From the NCBI GenBank assembly GCA_025403435.1, contig CM046350.1, forward strand, positions 20,148,830 to 20,212,829: a DNA stretch of 64,000 nt, written 5' to 3'. Within the stretch, counting starts at the first letter, position 1; each line of letters opens with the position of its first letter. Under the pieces are notes generated by a model, which worked only from the letters and a program-made list of their open reading frames with translations, had not been told where the DNA came from and ran no database searches. The DNA comes from Artocarpus heterophyllus. Its lineage: Eukaryota; Streptophyta; Magnoliopsida; Rosales; Moraceae. Positions 10,735-23,094 of the stretch are shown here, in pieces. A program made the translations under genes and the position numbers.

Positions 10735-11280
10735 TTTTCAATCTTTCCTCCTTTCTTTTCTGTTGAATTTCTGTGCTCTGGTTTGAGATGATTAGAGGAG
10801 ACGAGAGAGGGGTTGATTTGGTTTTTGCTTCTCTGGGAAAGAAATCACCGAGATTGTCCTGTTTCAAATTCTGATTTCTGGGGAATTCGGAATTTCCCTT
10901 TCGAAGAGAAGGGCGGCTATTTCTAGCTGGGCTTAGGCCTTGAACAGGATACCAATTTACTTAAGAGAAAATTACCGTACTTAAAAGAAATAAATTGTAC
11001 CGCACCATTATTCATATTTTTTCATTTCAGCCATGTTATATAAAAATATTTATATCATTTATAAAAAATAAATTTTAAAAAATAACATTTATAAAAATTT
11101 TTCTATGCTATATAGTATAAAATTACATAGTAATTAATTTTAATAATATCATGTTAATCATACCTAAAATATTTACAAATTAAAGCCATAAAAAATAGAT
11201 AGTAAATTTGGTATTTAATTGCTATCTTTGAAATTGGTATATATATATACATATACCTCTTTGAAAATAATGAAGAAAAT
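10735..11280. promoter_or_regulatory. Upstream region of the CCDC174-like gene, then AT-rich spacer
   Basis: About 200 bases upstream of the ATG at 10734 are GC-richer and probably carry the leader and promoter. No obvious TATA box was found. From about 10950 onward the sequence is AT-rich and includes stretches resembling the dispersed repeat found at 42149-42318 (aacatttataaaaatttttc). Confidence 0.4.
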
Positions 11281-12337
11281 GTTGGAGACGTATTCACTGT
11301 AGCCTAATCGTCTGCTAGGGTTTCTCTTTCCTTTTTCTTCATTTTCCTCTCTTCTCTTCTTGCGTCGTCGCCCTTGGGCTGGAGGCCATTTCAGTCACTC
11401 AATGACTTTGATTTTCTAGACTAAAGATGGTCTCGGGATCTCATGGCAATGCTCCGGTAGTGATTTATTCCTACTTTGTCATCTTTCCTGGGGTGGATCC
11501 CGATGGGAGTGGGCGATTTTCCTTTGGGTTTCAAGATTCTCTCCCTAGTCTTTTCGATGCTTAGAGGAGTTTCGCCCTTTGGGGTTTCTTTCCTTGTCAT
11601 TGTTTGGAACCTTAGGGAGATGGTTGCATGGATTGGTCGTCATCGGGGGCACTTGGATTCATCTGCGACAACACGTGATTTATTGGTGGTCACATCGTTT
11701 GTGAGGGTGTTTTTGTCCTTGCAGTGGTTACCCAAGGCAGGGGGTGCATTTCACTTTGGTGGAGATGGTGGTCTTGTTGGTCATGTCCTTCCCATTATCT
11801 GGCGTTGTCTTTCCTCACGTGCCTATGTTATATGTGGTCTTCGATCTCAGTTCCAGGCACGATGCTATGGAGTTTTTATCATCAATGTGTGTGCGAGACT
11901 GAGCCTCTCATTTGTTATGTTTTCTCCAATAAGAACTTTTGGTTTATTTTGTTAGTGATTTTTTTTTTTGTTTTGTTTGTCTTTCTTTCTTTCTTTTTTC
12001 CTGGTTATTGTCTACAAGGTCCCTTGTAAGGTTGTCATTTAGTTTGTCTTTCAGGCCTTTTGGTGATGATCTTTGTGATATTGTAACTGTGACCCTCTTT
12101 TCGATTGGATTTTCATCTATTTGTAGGATCTTTTAAAGAGCATAACGTGTGCTTGTCTTTGAATGTGTTGAGATACTTTCGTTTATTTTGCGGGCCTCCA
12201 TTTAACCCCCCTACTAGTATACTATCATGTTTTTATTGTTGATCTACGTTGGTGATACTCTATATTTTAGAGCTTATCACATTAATATATGTAATGGTTG
12301 TATGAATGCAATCCCCTTTCTATTTCAAAAAAAAAAA
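11281..12337 (+). mobile_element. LINE-like retroposon, internally deleted
   Basis: The segment begins with a CT-rich gctagggtttctc leader typical of plant L1-type elements. It ends with aatgcaatccccttt, then tatttc and an A tract at 12327-12337. The roughly 1-kb body has open frames (for example 11476-11955) that show no endonuclease or reverse-transcriptase motifs, so it is a deletion derivative or another processed insertion. I could not find a convincing target-site duplication. Confidence 0.4.
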
Positions 12338-13129
12338 TATTTGCTATCAGTTCATATATTGACTTTTTCTCTCGATTGTTATAACACTATCATCTTTGAA
12401 ATTAGAAGTTCACTTTTAAAATTTTAAGAATAACATTTAAAATAACATTTTATATTGGAACCCAAAATAGAATAACATATCAAATATACTAATTTGATAC
12501 TTTTAGTGATAAATATGATACTAGTATTCATATTTGCTTTGAAAATGGTCTAACAGTTCTTATAAATTTCAATTCGGTCTAAATATAATCATTAAATTGC
12601 AACACTTGTGGGACCCAATGGAAGAAATAGACATCCTATACTCATTGAATGAAGACTAATAGCTTGTTTGGAACTTTAGTTAGAACTGAAGTTTTAAGTT
12701 TAAAAACTGTAGCAATTTACTATAGTATATGAGAACTTTATACTACTTATTAGTTGAAACCATGGTTAGAACTGGGTATCATACATGAGATTTTTAGATT
12801 TCAAATTATGTTCCAATCATTTAGCAATATTTTGGCCTTATGCTCGATCTTAGATTCATGAATATTTATAAGACTAAACTACAATCTTATTAGAAACGGC
12901 AACATTTCTTATGTTCACTTAGGTAAAATTTCAAATCATGTCTCTAACTACTTTGAGACGAACTTCATTAGGAGTAAATACTTAACCTCAACCATGTAGC
13001 TATTTTACACCAAACATCTTGGAAGGGCAATAAAATTTTTGGCGCTAACCCAGTCACATAATGATGATTTGTTCTTATCCATTTAACTATGGAATAGCGG
13101 TATAACTATTATATAGTTGGGTTACTATC
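12338..13129. other. AT-rich spacer with a small MITE
   Basis: Positions 12661-12770 carry agcttgtttggaac, gttagaactg and actatagtatatgag motifs shared with the hAT-like MITE family, but the right end is eroded. The rest, from about 12800, is probably the 3' untranslated or LTR side of the copia relic that follows. Confidence 0.4.
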
Positions 13130-16100
13130 ACCGGTGACTCTTGTACAAAAGGTTTCATCACATTCCACTAGATGTGTCATTGACTAAGTCTCTAGAAAGA
13201 CTTTTTTCAAGGGATCTGCTTGGTTCTTGTTAATCCTAACATAAATAACAGTAATAACACCATCGTTTATAAGTTGTTTCACATACTCATGTCTTAAGCT
13301 AATATGTCTAGACTTTCCATTATAAACTTTGTTATGAGTTCTAGACAATGTAGCTTTACTATCGCAGTATAAAGAAATAGATGGCATGATTGTTGCCATA
13401 ACTCAACATCAAACAATAAATTTCTTAGTCATTATGCTTATTTGCCTGCAGCTGTAAGTACTATAAACTCATTTTTAATCGTTAAATAAGTTATGTGTGT
13501 TTGTTTCTTAGAAGCCCAAGACATGACTCCTCCTACGATTGTGAAAATCCAATCAGATGTAAATTTATTATCACTTGGATTGATTTTCCAACTAGCATCT
13601 TAGTACCCTTCTAGTACCACTGGATAATAACTACAAAACAAACTCATTTTAATGGTCCTTTTAAGATATCCAAGTATCCTTTCAATTCCTTTCCAATGTT
13701 CAACAATTGAATGACTTGTAAATCTTGATATTTTGCATACCACAAATGCAATGTCCTGCCTTGTATAATACATGGCATACATCAAGCTACCAATCACACT
13801 AGAATACTCAAACTGTGCTACAGCTCAACCATCATTTTCTAGTAATTTGTTACTTGAATCATACAAGGTATTCACTTCTTTAAACTTCAAATGATTGAAT
13901 TTAAGAAGCACATTCTCAATGTAATGAGATTGACACAACAAGCAACCCTCACTATGCTTCCTCACTTTCACACCTAAGATAGTATCTACCTTACTAAAGT
14001 CTTTCATCTTAAATTGTGAAGTTAGATTCTTCTTAGAATCATTCACTCCATGCATGTTTGTTCCAGAAATAAGCAATTCATCAACATATAAAATCATACC
14101 AAATTCATTTGTAAATCTGGAATAAGTACATTTTTCTGCAGTAATATGCTTAAAACTATGAGACTACATCATCAAATCAAATTTCTCATGCCATTGTTTT
14201 GGCACTTGCTTTAATCCATAAAGAGACTTAACTAACTTGCAAACCTTATTCTCATTTCCAGGTAACACAAACCTTAGGTTGTTCCATATAGATTTCCTCA
14301 TCAATATTAGCATTTAGAAAAGCTGTCTTTATGACCATTTGATGCACATGCAAATTATATATCGAAACAATTGCAAATAACACTCTAATAGATGTCAACC
14401 TAACTACCAAAATATATATGTCGAAATAGTTTATACCATGATTTTTTTTAAAGTCCTTGGCTACCAATCTAGCCTTGAATGTTTGCAGAGACCCATCGGT
14501 GTTGTATTTTTTTCTAAACACCGACTTTGTTGCTTATTGGTTTCAATCCCAGAGTGAGATCAACCAAAACCTAAGTACCATTAGACATTATTGAATCCAT
14601 TTCATCATTTATAGCCTCACTCCAAAAGGATGCATCTCTAGATAACATGGCTTAACTAAATGTCTTAGGATCTTCTTCAACATGTAGCAACAATTGTATT
14701 TTATTAACTAGACTATTTCTATCTCCTTCAGCCAAGAAAGTCAAAGCTTAAGATGAAATAAAATCCAGTGCTAAACTCTTTTCTTTTCTTTCACATTGAC
14801 TTCTCCTTGGTTCGAAAGATGTCATAGACTCTTTGCTTTTATTAGTAGAAGTACATGGAGAATAGTCACATGTTTGATCAATATTAGATTCCAATTCAGT
14901 TGCAGAATCAACAATAAATTAATTTTTAATGAATTCAACATCTCTTGATTCCACTATTACATTAGAATATAGATTTAACAATCTATATGCCTTGGAATTT
15001 TAGCATATCCAATGAAAACACTTTTGATACCTCTTGCACCTAACTTTGATGTTCTAGGATCATGCATTCTATAGAAAGCTAAATAGCTCCTTACCCTTGA
15101 TACATCAACTTTGGTTTCCTTCCTTTTCATATTTCATATGGAGAGACATGTGTTTTTATGGATGTAATTCTATTATGAACATAACATGCAATAAGTAAAG
15201 CTTCTCCCCATAAATTATTAGGCAATTTTATACTAAAAAGCATAGAGTTAATCATATCGGTGAATATCATATTCTTTCTTTCAGCCAAACCATTTTGTTA
15301 AAGAGTAAAGGGGGGCTAACTTTTGGTAAATAATACTATGCTCTTCACAAAAGGCATCAAAATCATTCAAAAAGTATTAATTACCTTTATTACTTTGAAC
15401 TATTTTGATTTTCTTATCTTTTTAGTTCTTAACTTTAGCCTTGAAAAGTTTGACTTATCTAAGGCTTTATCTTTTGTTTTAATTAAGTACACTTGTGTGT
15501 ATCTAGAACAATCATCAATGAAAGTGATAAAATATATTCTTCCTCTTTTTGTTAAAATTCTATTATACTCACAAATATTGGTATGAATCAAATCCAATAT
15601 TTGAGTATTTCTTTCAATTTTAGGAAAGGATTTCTTTGTTAATTTTGCTTGTATGCATATCTCACACTTATCATGTTTATCCTCTTTGCAATTAATCAAT
15701 CCATGTTTAGACATGTATTTTAAAGAGTTAAAACTTAAGTGTGCTAAATGAGCATGCCAAAGATCAAAAGACTCAACAACATAAATGGAATTCATCACTT
15801 TATTATTATTGATACTAAATTTGTATATGCTATCACAAGAAAACCCTTTTTCCTACAAAAGGCCCATTCTTAGATGCAATATATGTATTTCCCTTAAGTA
15901 CAATCTTTAGACTATTCTTACACATAAGACTAGAAAATACAAGATTTTTTCTAATATCCGGAACATGAAAGATAATTTTTAAGGTCGCTTTCTTCCTGGA
16001 AACAAAAATGATCTACATTATTCCTTTCTCGACAACCATTACAGCATCATAATTCCCCATAAGAGTCGTGATCCTTAAAGTTCTTAGAGTTTTTACTAGC

Positions 16101-16745
16101 CTCAGCAATATTAATTTTAGAGAGATCCACAATTTTTTCCTTGGGTTCACCAGACTTAGTCTCCTCTTTGATCCTTAAGTGCTTTTGAAATTCCTCCAAG
16201 GTTATTTCATCTCTTTGATGAAGGAGTTTCTTTCTATAACCTTACAAACTATGGGATAATTTAGCAATAATAGCCCATGATTTACAAATTTCAACCTTCA
16301 ACTCTTTGAGTTTTGTAACAATGACTTGCAATTCAAAAATTTGATCTAGAACAGACTTGGTGTCAATCATAACAAATTCTAAAAATTTTAGAATAAGGAA
16401 TTTGTCTATACCTTCCTTCTTAGTTTTGTATTTGTATTCAAGGTTGTTCTATATTTCTACCAAAGGCTCCATGTTGTGGTAGAGTTCATAAAGACAATCA
16501 AAGAGGGTGTTGAAAAAGTGTCCTTCGCACATGACTTCATTATCGTCTCTTTTTTTCCTAACGGCTTTCACTTCGTTGGAAACATAATCCTTTGGTTCTG
16601 AAAGTGGCTCCATCTTCAGATTGAGCACGTATGTGATCTTGAGTATTGTGAACAAGAAGAACAACTTTCCCCTCTAGCGAGTAAAGTTGGTACCATCAAA
16701 ATGATCAAGTTGTACATTTGGGTTGAGAAAAGACGCCATAGCTTC
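13130..16745 (-). mobile_element. Decayed Ty1/copia retrotransposon
   Basis: Reading down the minus strand, gag starts near 16740 (MASFLNPNVQLDHFDGTNFT) and is soon interrupted by stops. The zinc-binding pre-integrase and integrase part lies at 15798-15400 (HLAHLSFNSLKYM, CEICIQAK, ITFIDDCSRY). The reverse transcriptase starts at 14521 (ARLVAKDF, TAFLNANIDEEIYMEQP) and continues at 14097 (MILYVDELLISGTN). RNase H fragments lie at 13797-13600 (IGSLMYAMYYTRQDI) and 13399-13184 (YCDSKATL). The order gag-integrase-RT-RNase H defines copia. The catalytic YVDD reads YVDE here, and many frameshifts and stops break the frame, so it is dead. No LTR pair was recognised. Confidence 0.85.
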
Positions 16746-18300
16746 ACAGTCTCCATCGCAGTAGATAAAACCTTTAAGATTGTTCGTATATTTTATGAGT
16801 AAGAAGAAAAAACAGAGGCTGTGAATTTCTAAAAATGGAATGTGTTTGAGATGTGCATAAAACACTTTTTTTAAAGGTTTCATTTGCCTTCACTTATTCA
16901 AGTTTGCTAAAGAGTATTGTGGCAAACTAACCCAAAGATACAACAAACACTTAAACATTATAATTAGTAACAGTATGTGGTTCAAGAACAAGATGTGAAA
17001 TCTATATAATTCTAGAGATTTAAGAATAGTTAGAGGTGCCATTTCATGAATAGACACAACTGGCTTAATTTATACAGCTTTTTTGCAAATGCACCTCTTC
17101 AAACATAAAAGAATCTCTTCATTTGTAAAGGTATTTATTCGTGTATTAATACTTTTATTACAACAGATGTGTCTGTTGCTAATAGATATTCAGGTCTGTA
17201 TAAAAGTATACAGCCGATGATTACATCGGTTTAAAAATTTTTTAAAGACACAAATATTCAATATAAATCAGCATAGAAAAGCGCTGCAGTGCTAGCTTTT
17301 TGACACTGTATTGCTATGCTCATTGTGCAAATTTCACATGCGCCACAGTAGTGGGAGCTGCGGCGTTGACACCTTTTTAGAATGGGCGTCGTGGCCCTAG
17401 CAACACTGTCCCATTTTGTGTTGTTTTGCACTTTTAGCGTCGCGACCTCCAATATAAGCGCTGCGACATTTTGAGCTAAATTTAAACACATTAAAAATGT
17501 GTTTTTTAACCTATATCTATATGATTTTTGATTTCAAATATATTAGAGAGACGTATTACAATATCTTGAACACATATTTCAATTAAAACGTATTTTGTAC
17601 ATCTATTATTTTAATCTTATATTCTTATAAAATTTTGATTCTTCTTGACTTCTAAAAATATAATTTTTCAAAGGTCCTTACAAATACTTATTCTACTTAA
17701 ATATTATTATCTTACATCCCTTACTTTCAGGTACTATTTTTTCTTATGTACCCTAAGTAATTTTCTCTCGAAGCTGCCTCCATTTAAATCTCGTTTTCCC
17801 CTAAAATGTGACCTACTTAAAAAAAAAGAAAGAAAAAAAGTTCGTTGCTTAAAAATATTCACAATCCCACATTTTTCTCTTAAATTATATAAATATAAAA
17901 TGCATATTCCATCCTCCATCTTTTAAAGAGAGTAACGAATTAACCTTTCAACAAGTCATATATTTAACTTCAAGATTAACATTACTTTATATTGAATATT
18001 ATGTTAAATACTATTTAACTAGAAAGTTAGTTTTCTTAATTTTAAGGATTTGTTTAATAGTTTTAAAATTTCTTGTCTAATTTTTTTTAGAATAATTTCT
18101 TGTCTAATTAAGAAATTAATTTTAAAACAAAAATGCAATTCATGGTAAGGAGAGAAGTATCTTTATTTTTAAAAATTTTACCAGCCAAGATAACGTTTGT
18201 AATATTTTTTAAAGTGTGTAATATATTAATTATATCTCTTATAATAAGAGGAAACATGAAATTTCAAAAGAATAAATGGCATATTTTGTAACTTGTTTCT
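16746..18300. other. Unassigned; possible leader/LTR side of the copia relic
   Basis: The sequence is mostly AT-rich. A GC-richer patch at about 17275-17475 (gcgccacagtag, gcgtcgcgacctcc, aagcgctgcgac) resembles retrotransposon non-coding sequence, but no LTR borders or primer site could be found. I see no gene. Confidence 0.4.
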
Positions 18301-18960
18301 ATAAAAGCCCGTTTCAATAGTTTGCCAAGTTTTTTTACTTTTATTTTTTTTTTTTTTGGAGGAGGAGATAGATATCAGATTTGAGAGTGCTTATTAAATA
18401 AATATAGGTACCAAAAAAAATGTTTAGTAAATACAAGGTTTATTATTTTACACAAACAAAATGTCATAAATGCCCTCTTTCATATACACACAAATTTTCT
18501 CTCTTTATCTTTCCTCTCCCTCTTTCTCTCCCTCCTCTCTCTCCTCTTTGCCTCCAGCGTGGCCTTCCTTCTCGGGCTCTGGCCTATCGCTCTCCGGCGC
18601 GGCTCCGTTGCAAGCTTTCTTCTTTAGCTCCAGTGGGAGAGGACAAGAGAGAACTAGACTGTCGTCATATGCTAGCTGCTCATTGTTGACTTCGCTTTCT
18701 CGTCGCCGTCGGCTTTGCTCACTCGTCACCGTCGGCCAAGGACGAGAGAGAACCAGATCTGCCATTGTTTGCTAGCCGCTCGTTGTTGAACTTGTTCGCC
18801 GCCATTAGCTTCATAGCTGTCGCCATGGAAGATAGCAGTCGAGCTCGCCCACGCCGTCGCTATTTGAGCAATCTGACGAAGAAGTTACAGAGAAGAAACA
18901 GGAGAGAGAGGAGAGAGAAACATGAAAGATAGGAGAGATGAAAGAGAAAAAACCTATTTT
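18301..18960. other. CT-rich, GC-rich low-complexity block with internal duplication
   Basis: A T-tract leads into a long CT-rich run (about 18490-18550), then a GC-rich stretch with a roughly 99-bp imperfect tandem duplication: ggacaagagagaac at 18641 and ggacgagagagaacc at 18740, each followed by a gctag-c-gctc-ttgttga motif. Open frames on both strands are compositional and match no family. It resembles the body of a non-autonomous DNA element, but no terminal repeats were seen. Confidence 0.4.
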
Positions 18961-19111
18961 AATCTACCCAATTATTCAATTTGAACAACATAATTGATTG
19001 GTCACATTTACTAATATTTTAAATCATATCTGATATTTGCTAGTAATCTATATCTATATACATATATAAAAAGAAAAAAAATTATTTTTGGTGCTTTCCT
19101 TAACAAACAAT

Positions 19112-19316
19112 AAGCATCGCTTCCTCAAATTTTTTTTTTTTTTGTTTTAATTTTCTTTCTTTCTTTATACCATCTTCTTCTTTTTTCTTTTCCTTTTCTT
19201 TTTCCTTTTATACAATAGGCATGCTTCCTCAATTTTCCTTTTCTTTTTTGTTTTAATTTTCTTTCTTTCTCAATCCCATTTTCCTCTTTTTTCTTTTCCT
19301 TTTCTTTTTCCTTCTC
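19112..19316. repeat. 105-bp tandem duplication in a CT-rich tract
   Basis: Two copies start at 19112 (aagcatcgcttcctc) and 19217 (aggcatgcttcctc). Each contains gttttaattttctttcttt and ends in a ttttccttttctttttcctt run. The sequence is non-coding. Confidence 0.6.
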
Positions 19317-19811
19317 CCTGTATATCCATGTGTTTATTAAAGATTATAAAGCACAACGTCTTTCTGACTATAGTTTAAAAAATCAGACATTTCTTACCAT
19401 TTTTTTTATTTTTTTTCCCTAAAAGTCTAATGACGGTTTGTTTACTTTTGTCCCTTCCTCTATCATTTCTCCACGCTTATTCTCATTAATTTTTATCAAA
19501 AGCCTTGTTGGCTCCTAAACATTTATATTATTGGATAACCACAATTAACACATTCGCACATGTACAAATTTGTTTATTGATAAAGTTTTACAAAAACGTA
19601 TTAAAAACAAGCAAATTTAAACAGCTTTATGATAATTAATGTTAGGCTAAACTAGCAAATAAACATTTCATGTTTTATCTCTAGACTTTGTTTTCTTAAT
19701 AATTGGCTACATTGTTCTACTAAATTCTTACAGATTAATAAATTAAGATAAGAAAGTAGACCATTTGAAGATTTAACATCCATGTATAAGAAAAATCAAC
19801 AAACTAATAGT

Positions 19812-20001
19812 GTGTTTGGCTACTTCAGTTTAAACCAAAACTTTTGGTTGCTATAATATAAAGCTTTTACATATTATAGTGTCAAGAAAAAAAAAAAAAA
19901 CTACAATGTAAAGCTCTCACATGCTATACTATTAAAAAAAAAAAAAAAGTTTTAGCTCAAACCATTAGTAAAAAGTTAAATCGTTCCATTCTAAAAACCA
20001 A
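19812..20001. mobile_element. hAT-like MITE downstream of ureG
   Basis: The left end is TGTTTGGCTACTTC and the right end is a degenerate aaaaaCCAAAC. The interior shares gctataatataaagc and gtaaagctctcacatgctata motifs with the MITE at 9260-9416, interrupted by two long A tracts. It lies about 170 bp beyond the ureG stop codon. Confidence 0.45.
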
Positions 20002-20172
20002 ACTGGTGAATGTGTGTGTAGAGGTCGGAGGAGAATTATACAAAACAGCATGAATCAAAAGACATTTTATTGCTAAATGCAAATGGCAAGACATCAAAAA
20101 GTCATCAAAATAATAATAATAATAATAAAGGGAAAAAAGCGTTTTAGAGAACTGAGCCAAATACTGAAAAGT

Positions 20173-22596
20173 TCAGCGGCGCATCTTCCCTGTTGCAGCT
20201 TCCCAAGCCTGTAAAACGTGGTTCACGATTTCCTCTATACCAACCCCATGCTTTACCTGCATATATACCGTCAACATTAGATATTCTTTACATGTTTCAT
20301 ATATGTAATTATTATAGTACAAGTATTTCTCTGTTGATTTCGCGGGGCATAAACGAAACTCCTCTTAACATACATATGATCTTTTAGAAGAAAACAGAGG
20401 GACACTACAGACTCTCTTTTGCTTTTCTTGTCCTCTTTGTAACAAATTCTAAGCCAGTAAAACAAACCAGTGTATTTATGCAACCCCCCAAAATACAAAG
20501 AGGAGAGACATAAAATTCTACTAATCATGCTCATTACACAAAACTGCTACGGAGCCAAATAGAGTGCGCGTGAAACAAACCTGAGCAAAGACAAAGGGGC
20601 CGCCATCTCGCATACGAAGTGCATCACGCTCCATGACTGCTAAATCAGCTCCGACTGCTGGTGCAAGGTCAGTCTTGTTTATTACCTGCAATCAGCTTTT
20701 GTTCATCAGATTGTTTGCAGTCAAACAACTTCTCAATAATGTTATAAATTAGTCAACATGATTAATATAGGAACGTTAAACTCACTAAGTGGGTGTAAGA
20801 AACAGTTAAAACAGCTATGATTATGGGAAAACACATACCAGGAGATCAGCTTGAGTGATACCAGGTCCACCTTTTCGAGGAATTTTATCACCGCCAGATA
20901 CATCAATTATGTAAATGATATAGTCAGCCAGTTCTCTACTGAAGTTGGCAGCTAAATTATCTGCAGGATACCAATTTAGGAGAATGTTGAATCTTTTCTA
21001 CTCGAGAGCTCAATATAACTCTTAGTTGCATACAAAGATGACAGACTTGGGATTTTGTTGACCCAACACTAGCTAAGCATTTCGCTTTGTTTATCAAAAT
21101 CTGTAACAGTTTCTGATTTTCCAACTAAAAAATAGCATAATGAGATCATCTGTTTCCTTTTCCTTCAAACTCCCCTGTAAATTCTTATTCCTCTCTCTTT
21201 ACCCGCATGACTACAAGATTTTAAAATATCATCAACAAAGTTTCCAAATAATCACAATTGCTGAAGTTAGTTATGAAAATCAGAAAAGATTCATGTAAGT
21301 GCCATAACCCCATGTTTTTCACAAAATACCTCCCCCGGATTCACAAAGAAGTATGTCTGCCTTGAACAGGCTAGAAAGCTCCTCAAGAGGCCCAAGATTA
21401 ATGCTGATGTCTTCACGGATCGCCGCATGTGGACAGCCTCCGGTTTCCACAGCGCGTATCCTCTCTTCGGGAAGTGCTCCATTCTTCACCAAGAACTCAC
21501 CATCCTCCTTTGTAAAAATGTCATTTGTCACCTGAAATAATTATGGTTATTCTATCTCCAAAGATAAAAACCACTTAAATTCTTTATAAATAATTCATAA
21601 ATAAATACAAGCTTATATACTGATTTTGCAATAGTTGAGACCATGAGCTATTTTATGCATTTAGGCATCTTTAATAAGAGTAAACAGAGTAAACTTTTCA
21701 GAAATGCTTGACAATTGAAAAACATGACGTGAGAAAAGAAAATCTAGAAGCCCAATAACAATGACCATATAATTCATTCAGATATGCCACTTACTGCAGC
21801 AAGACTATACTTGTCCCGCAAGAATTTACAGAGAGCCAACATGAGAGCTGTTTTACTGCATAAACATGACATAGAAATTTCATCAGAGCAGAAACCATTT
21901 TAATTACTTTTTTCAGTCAAGGCAAGGAAAAAAAAGGTGTAAAATATAAGTACTTTCAGCCATGCATCTAGGAGTGGTAATTAAAGCGATTTATGAGTTA
22001 AAAAGAACCTGAAAAAATAAATTATCAGAAGTTAGGGGGTTTATATCCACATTGGACATTTTAGTGGGGTAGAATGATTTCAAATTGCCATTAAATAATC
22101 AGAAAAGATGTCAGAAGTGAGGTAGATACTAATTATCTCTATAGCACCAAACGACCTAGTCTGAATTTAAAACAGTCTATTTATTGTTATCCTTTTCTCA
22201 TAGTTAAAAATTGTAAATAAACCTAAGAAAGAGACATTTATAATTTAATAAGCAATTGATAAATAAACAAATATTTTTCTTTGAGGACGTAAAGTCAAAA
22301 AAACAAATAAATTAAAAAGAGGGAAAAAGGGGGATTACATACCCAGTCCCAACTGGTCCACCAATGCCAATAGTGAAAGCTCTTTCATTGAAATCCCTGG
22401 TGAGAAGTGGAGGAGCCCTTTTGCTGAAGAACCCCGGAGAGTATATGGCTTCGTGCGAGTGCGGCGCCAACCCATCGTGGCTATGGTACACCCTCCCGTC
22501 CGGCCCCACCCACGACTCTGTTTTCGGATCCCCATGGTGATGATGATCGTGATCATGATCATGGTGATGATGATGATGGTGGTCGTGTGAAGCCAT
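20173..22596 (-). CDS. UREG: Urease accessory protein UreG
   Basis: Six exons join in frame: 22596-22343, 21855-21795, 21531-21330, 20960-20839, 20685-20581 and 20256-20173. All introns are GT-AG and the product is 275 aa. UreG is the GTPase that delivers nickel to apo-urease with UreD/UreF, in the cytosol. The sequence shows a His/Asp-rich N-terminus (residues 4-21, a likely metal-binding tail), the P-loop GPVGTGKT at 80-87 split by intron 1, the nickel-binding Cys-Pro-His at 138-140, ESGGDN at 169-174 and the guanine-specificity NKTD at 216-219. The ATG at 22596 gives the usual plant start MASHDH. The frame is open 39 bases further up but has only GTG there, so the ATG is preferred. Every key residue is present and it looks functional. 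Confidence 0.95.
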
Positions 22597-23094
22597 GGAC
22601 TGCAAAGGTTTTGAAAGTACGGTTTGAGTTTCCACCCGATGAGCGAGTGAACCAGAGTGGTAGAGTCAATGCGGTGTTGGTTTGGGGAATATACTGGAGG
22701 AGATAGTGTTGTCCATTAAATTACTCATATGCCCTTTTTCAACAGGGGGAATTTTAATAAATGGAAATCTTTTGAAACTTAACGTTTGACAAGGGTAGGT
22801 TGTCGTTGTCGTCGTCGTAGTTACTAAATAACGTAAAATCTTTATATATTATAATAAAAAATAAAAAATTATTATAAAAAAAAACTTAGACGTGTTATAA
22901 TATTTTAAACTATAATTATAATTATAATTATATTTTTAAAACATCATATTAATTTTTTATTTAGAGAAAGACATAAAGAATGTCCTTCTCAATGAGCACT
23001 TAGTCAAGACAGTCTTCATGATATGCTATTTACAAAACTATCCTTTAATTCAAAAATGTGATTTACTAAAAGTTCAAATTATCTCCTTCTCATT
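22597..23094. promoter_or_regulatory. Upstream region of ureG
   Basis: The first 100 bases upstream of the start are GC-richer and likely hold the leader. Beyond about 22720 the sequence is AT-rich, with a short gtcgttgtcgtcgtcgtag microsatellite at about 22801. No distinct promoter element was recognised. Confidence 0.35.

Noticed and set aside
10601..10867. Minus-strand open frame overlapping the CCDC174-like exon 1
   Set aside because: It is out of frame with the conserved exon and has no family features.
11476..11955. 159-codon open frame
   Set aside because: It lies in a LINE-like insertion, shows no domain, and its hydrophobic content follows from T-rich codons.
18420..18775. Overlapping open frames on both strands
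   Set aside because: Low-complexity CT/GA-rich sequence gives Ser/Pro/Leu- or Glu/Arg-rich frames; no homology is visible.
22597..22635. N-terminal extension of UreG
   Set aside because: The upstream codon is GTG, and plant UreG normally starts at the MASHDH methionine.
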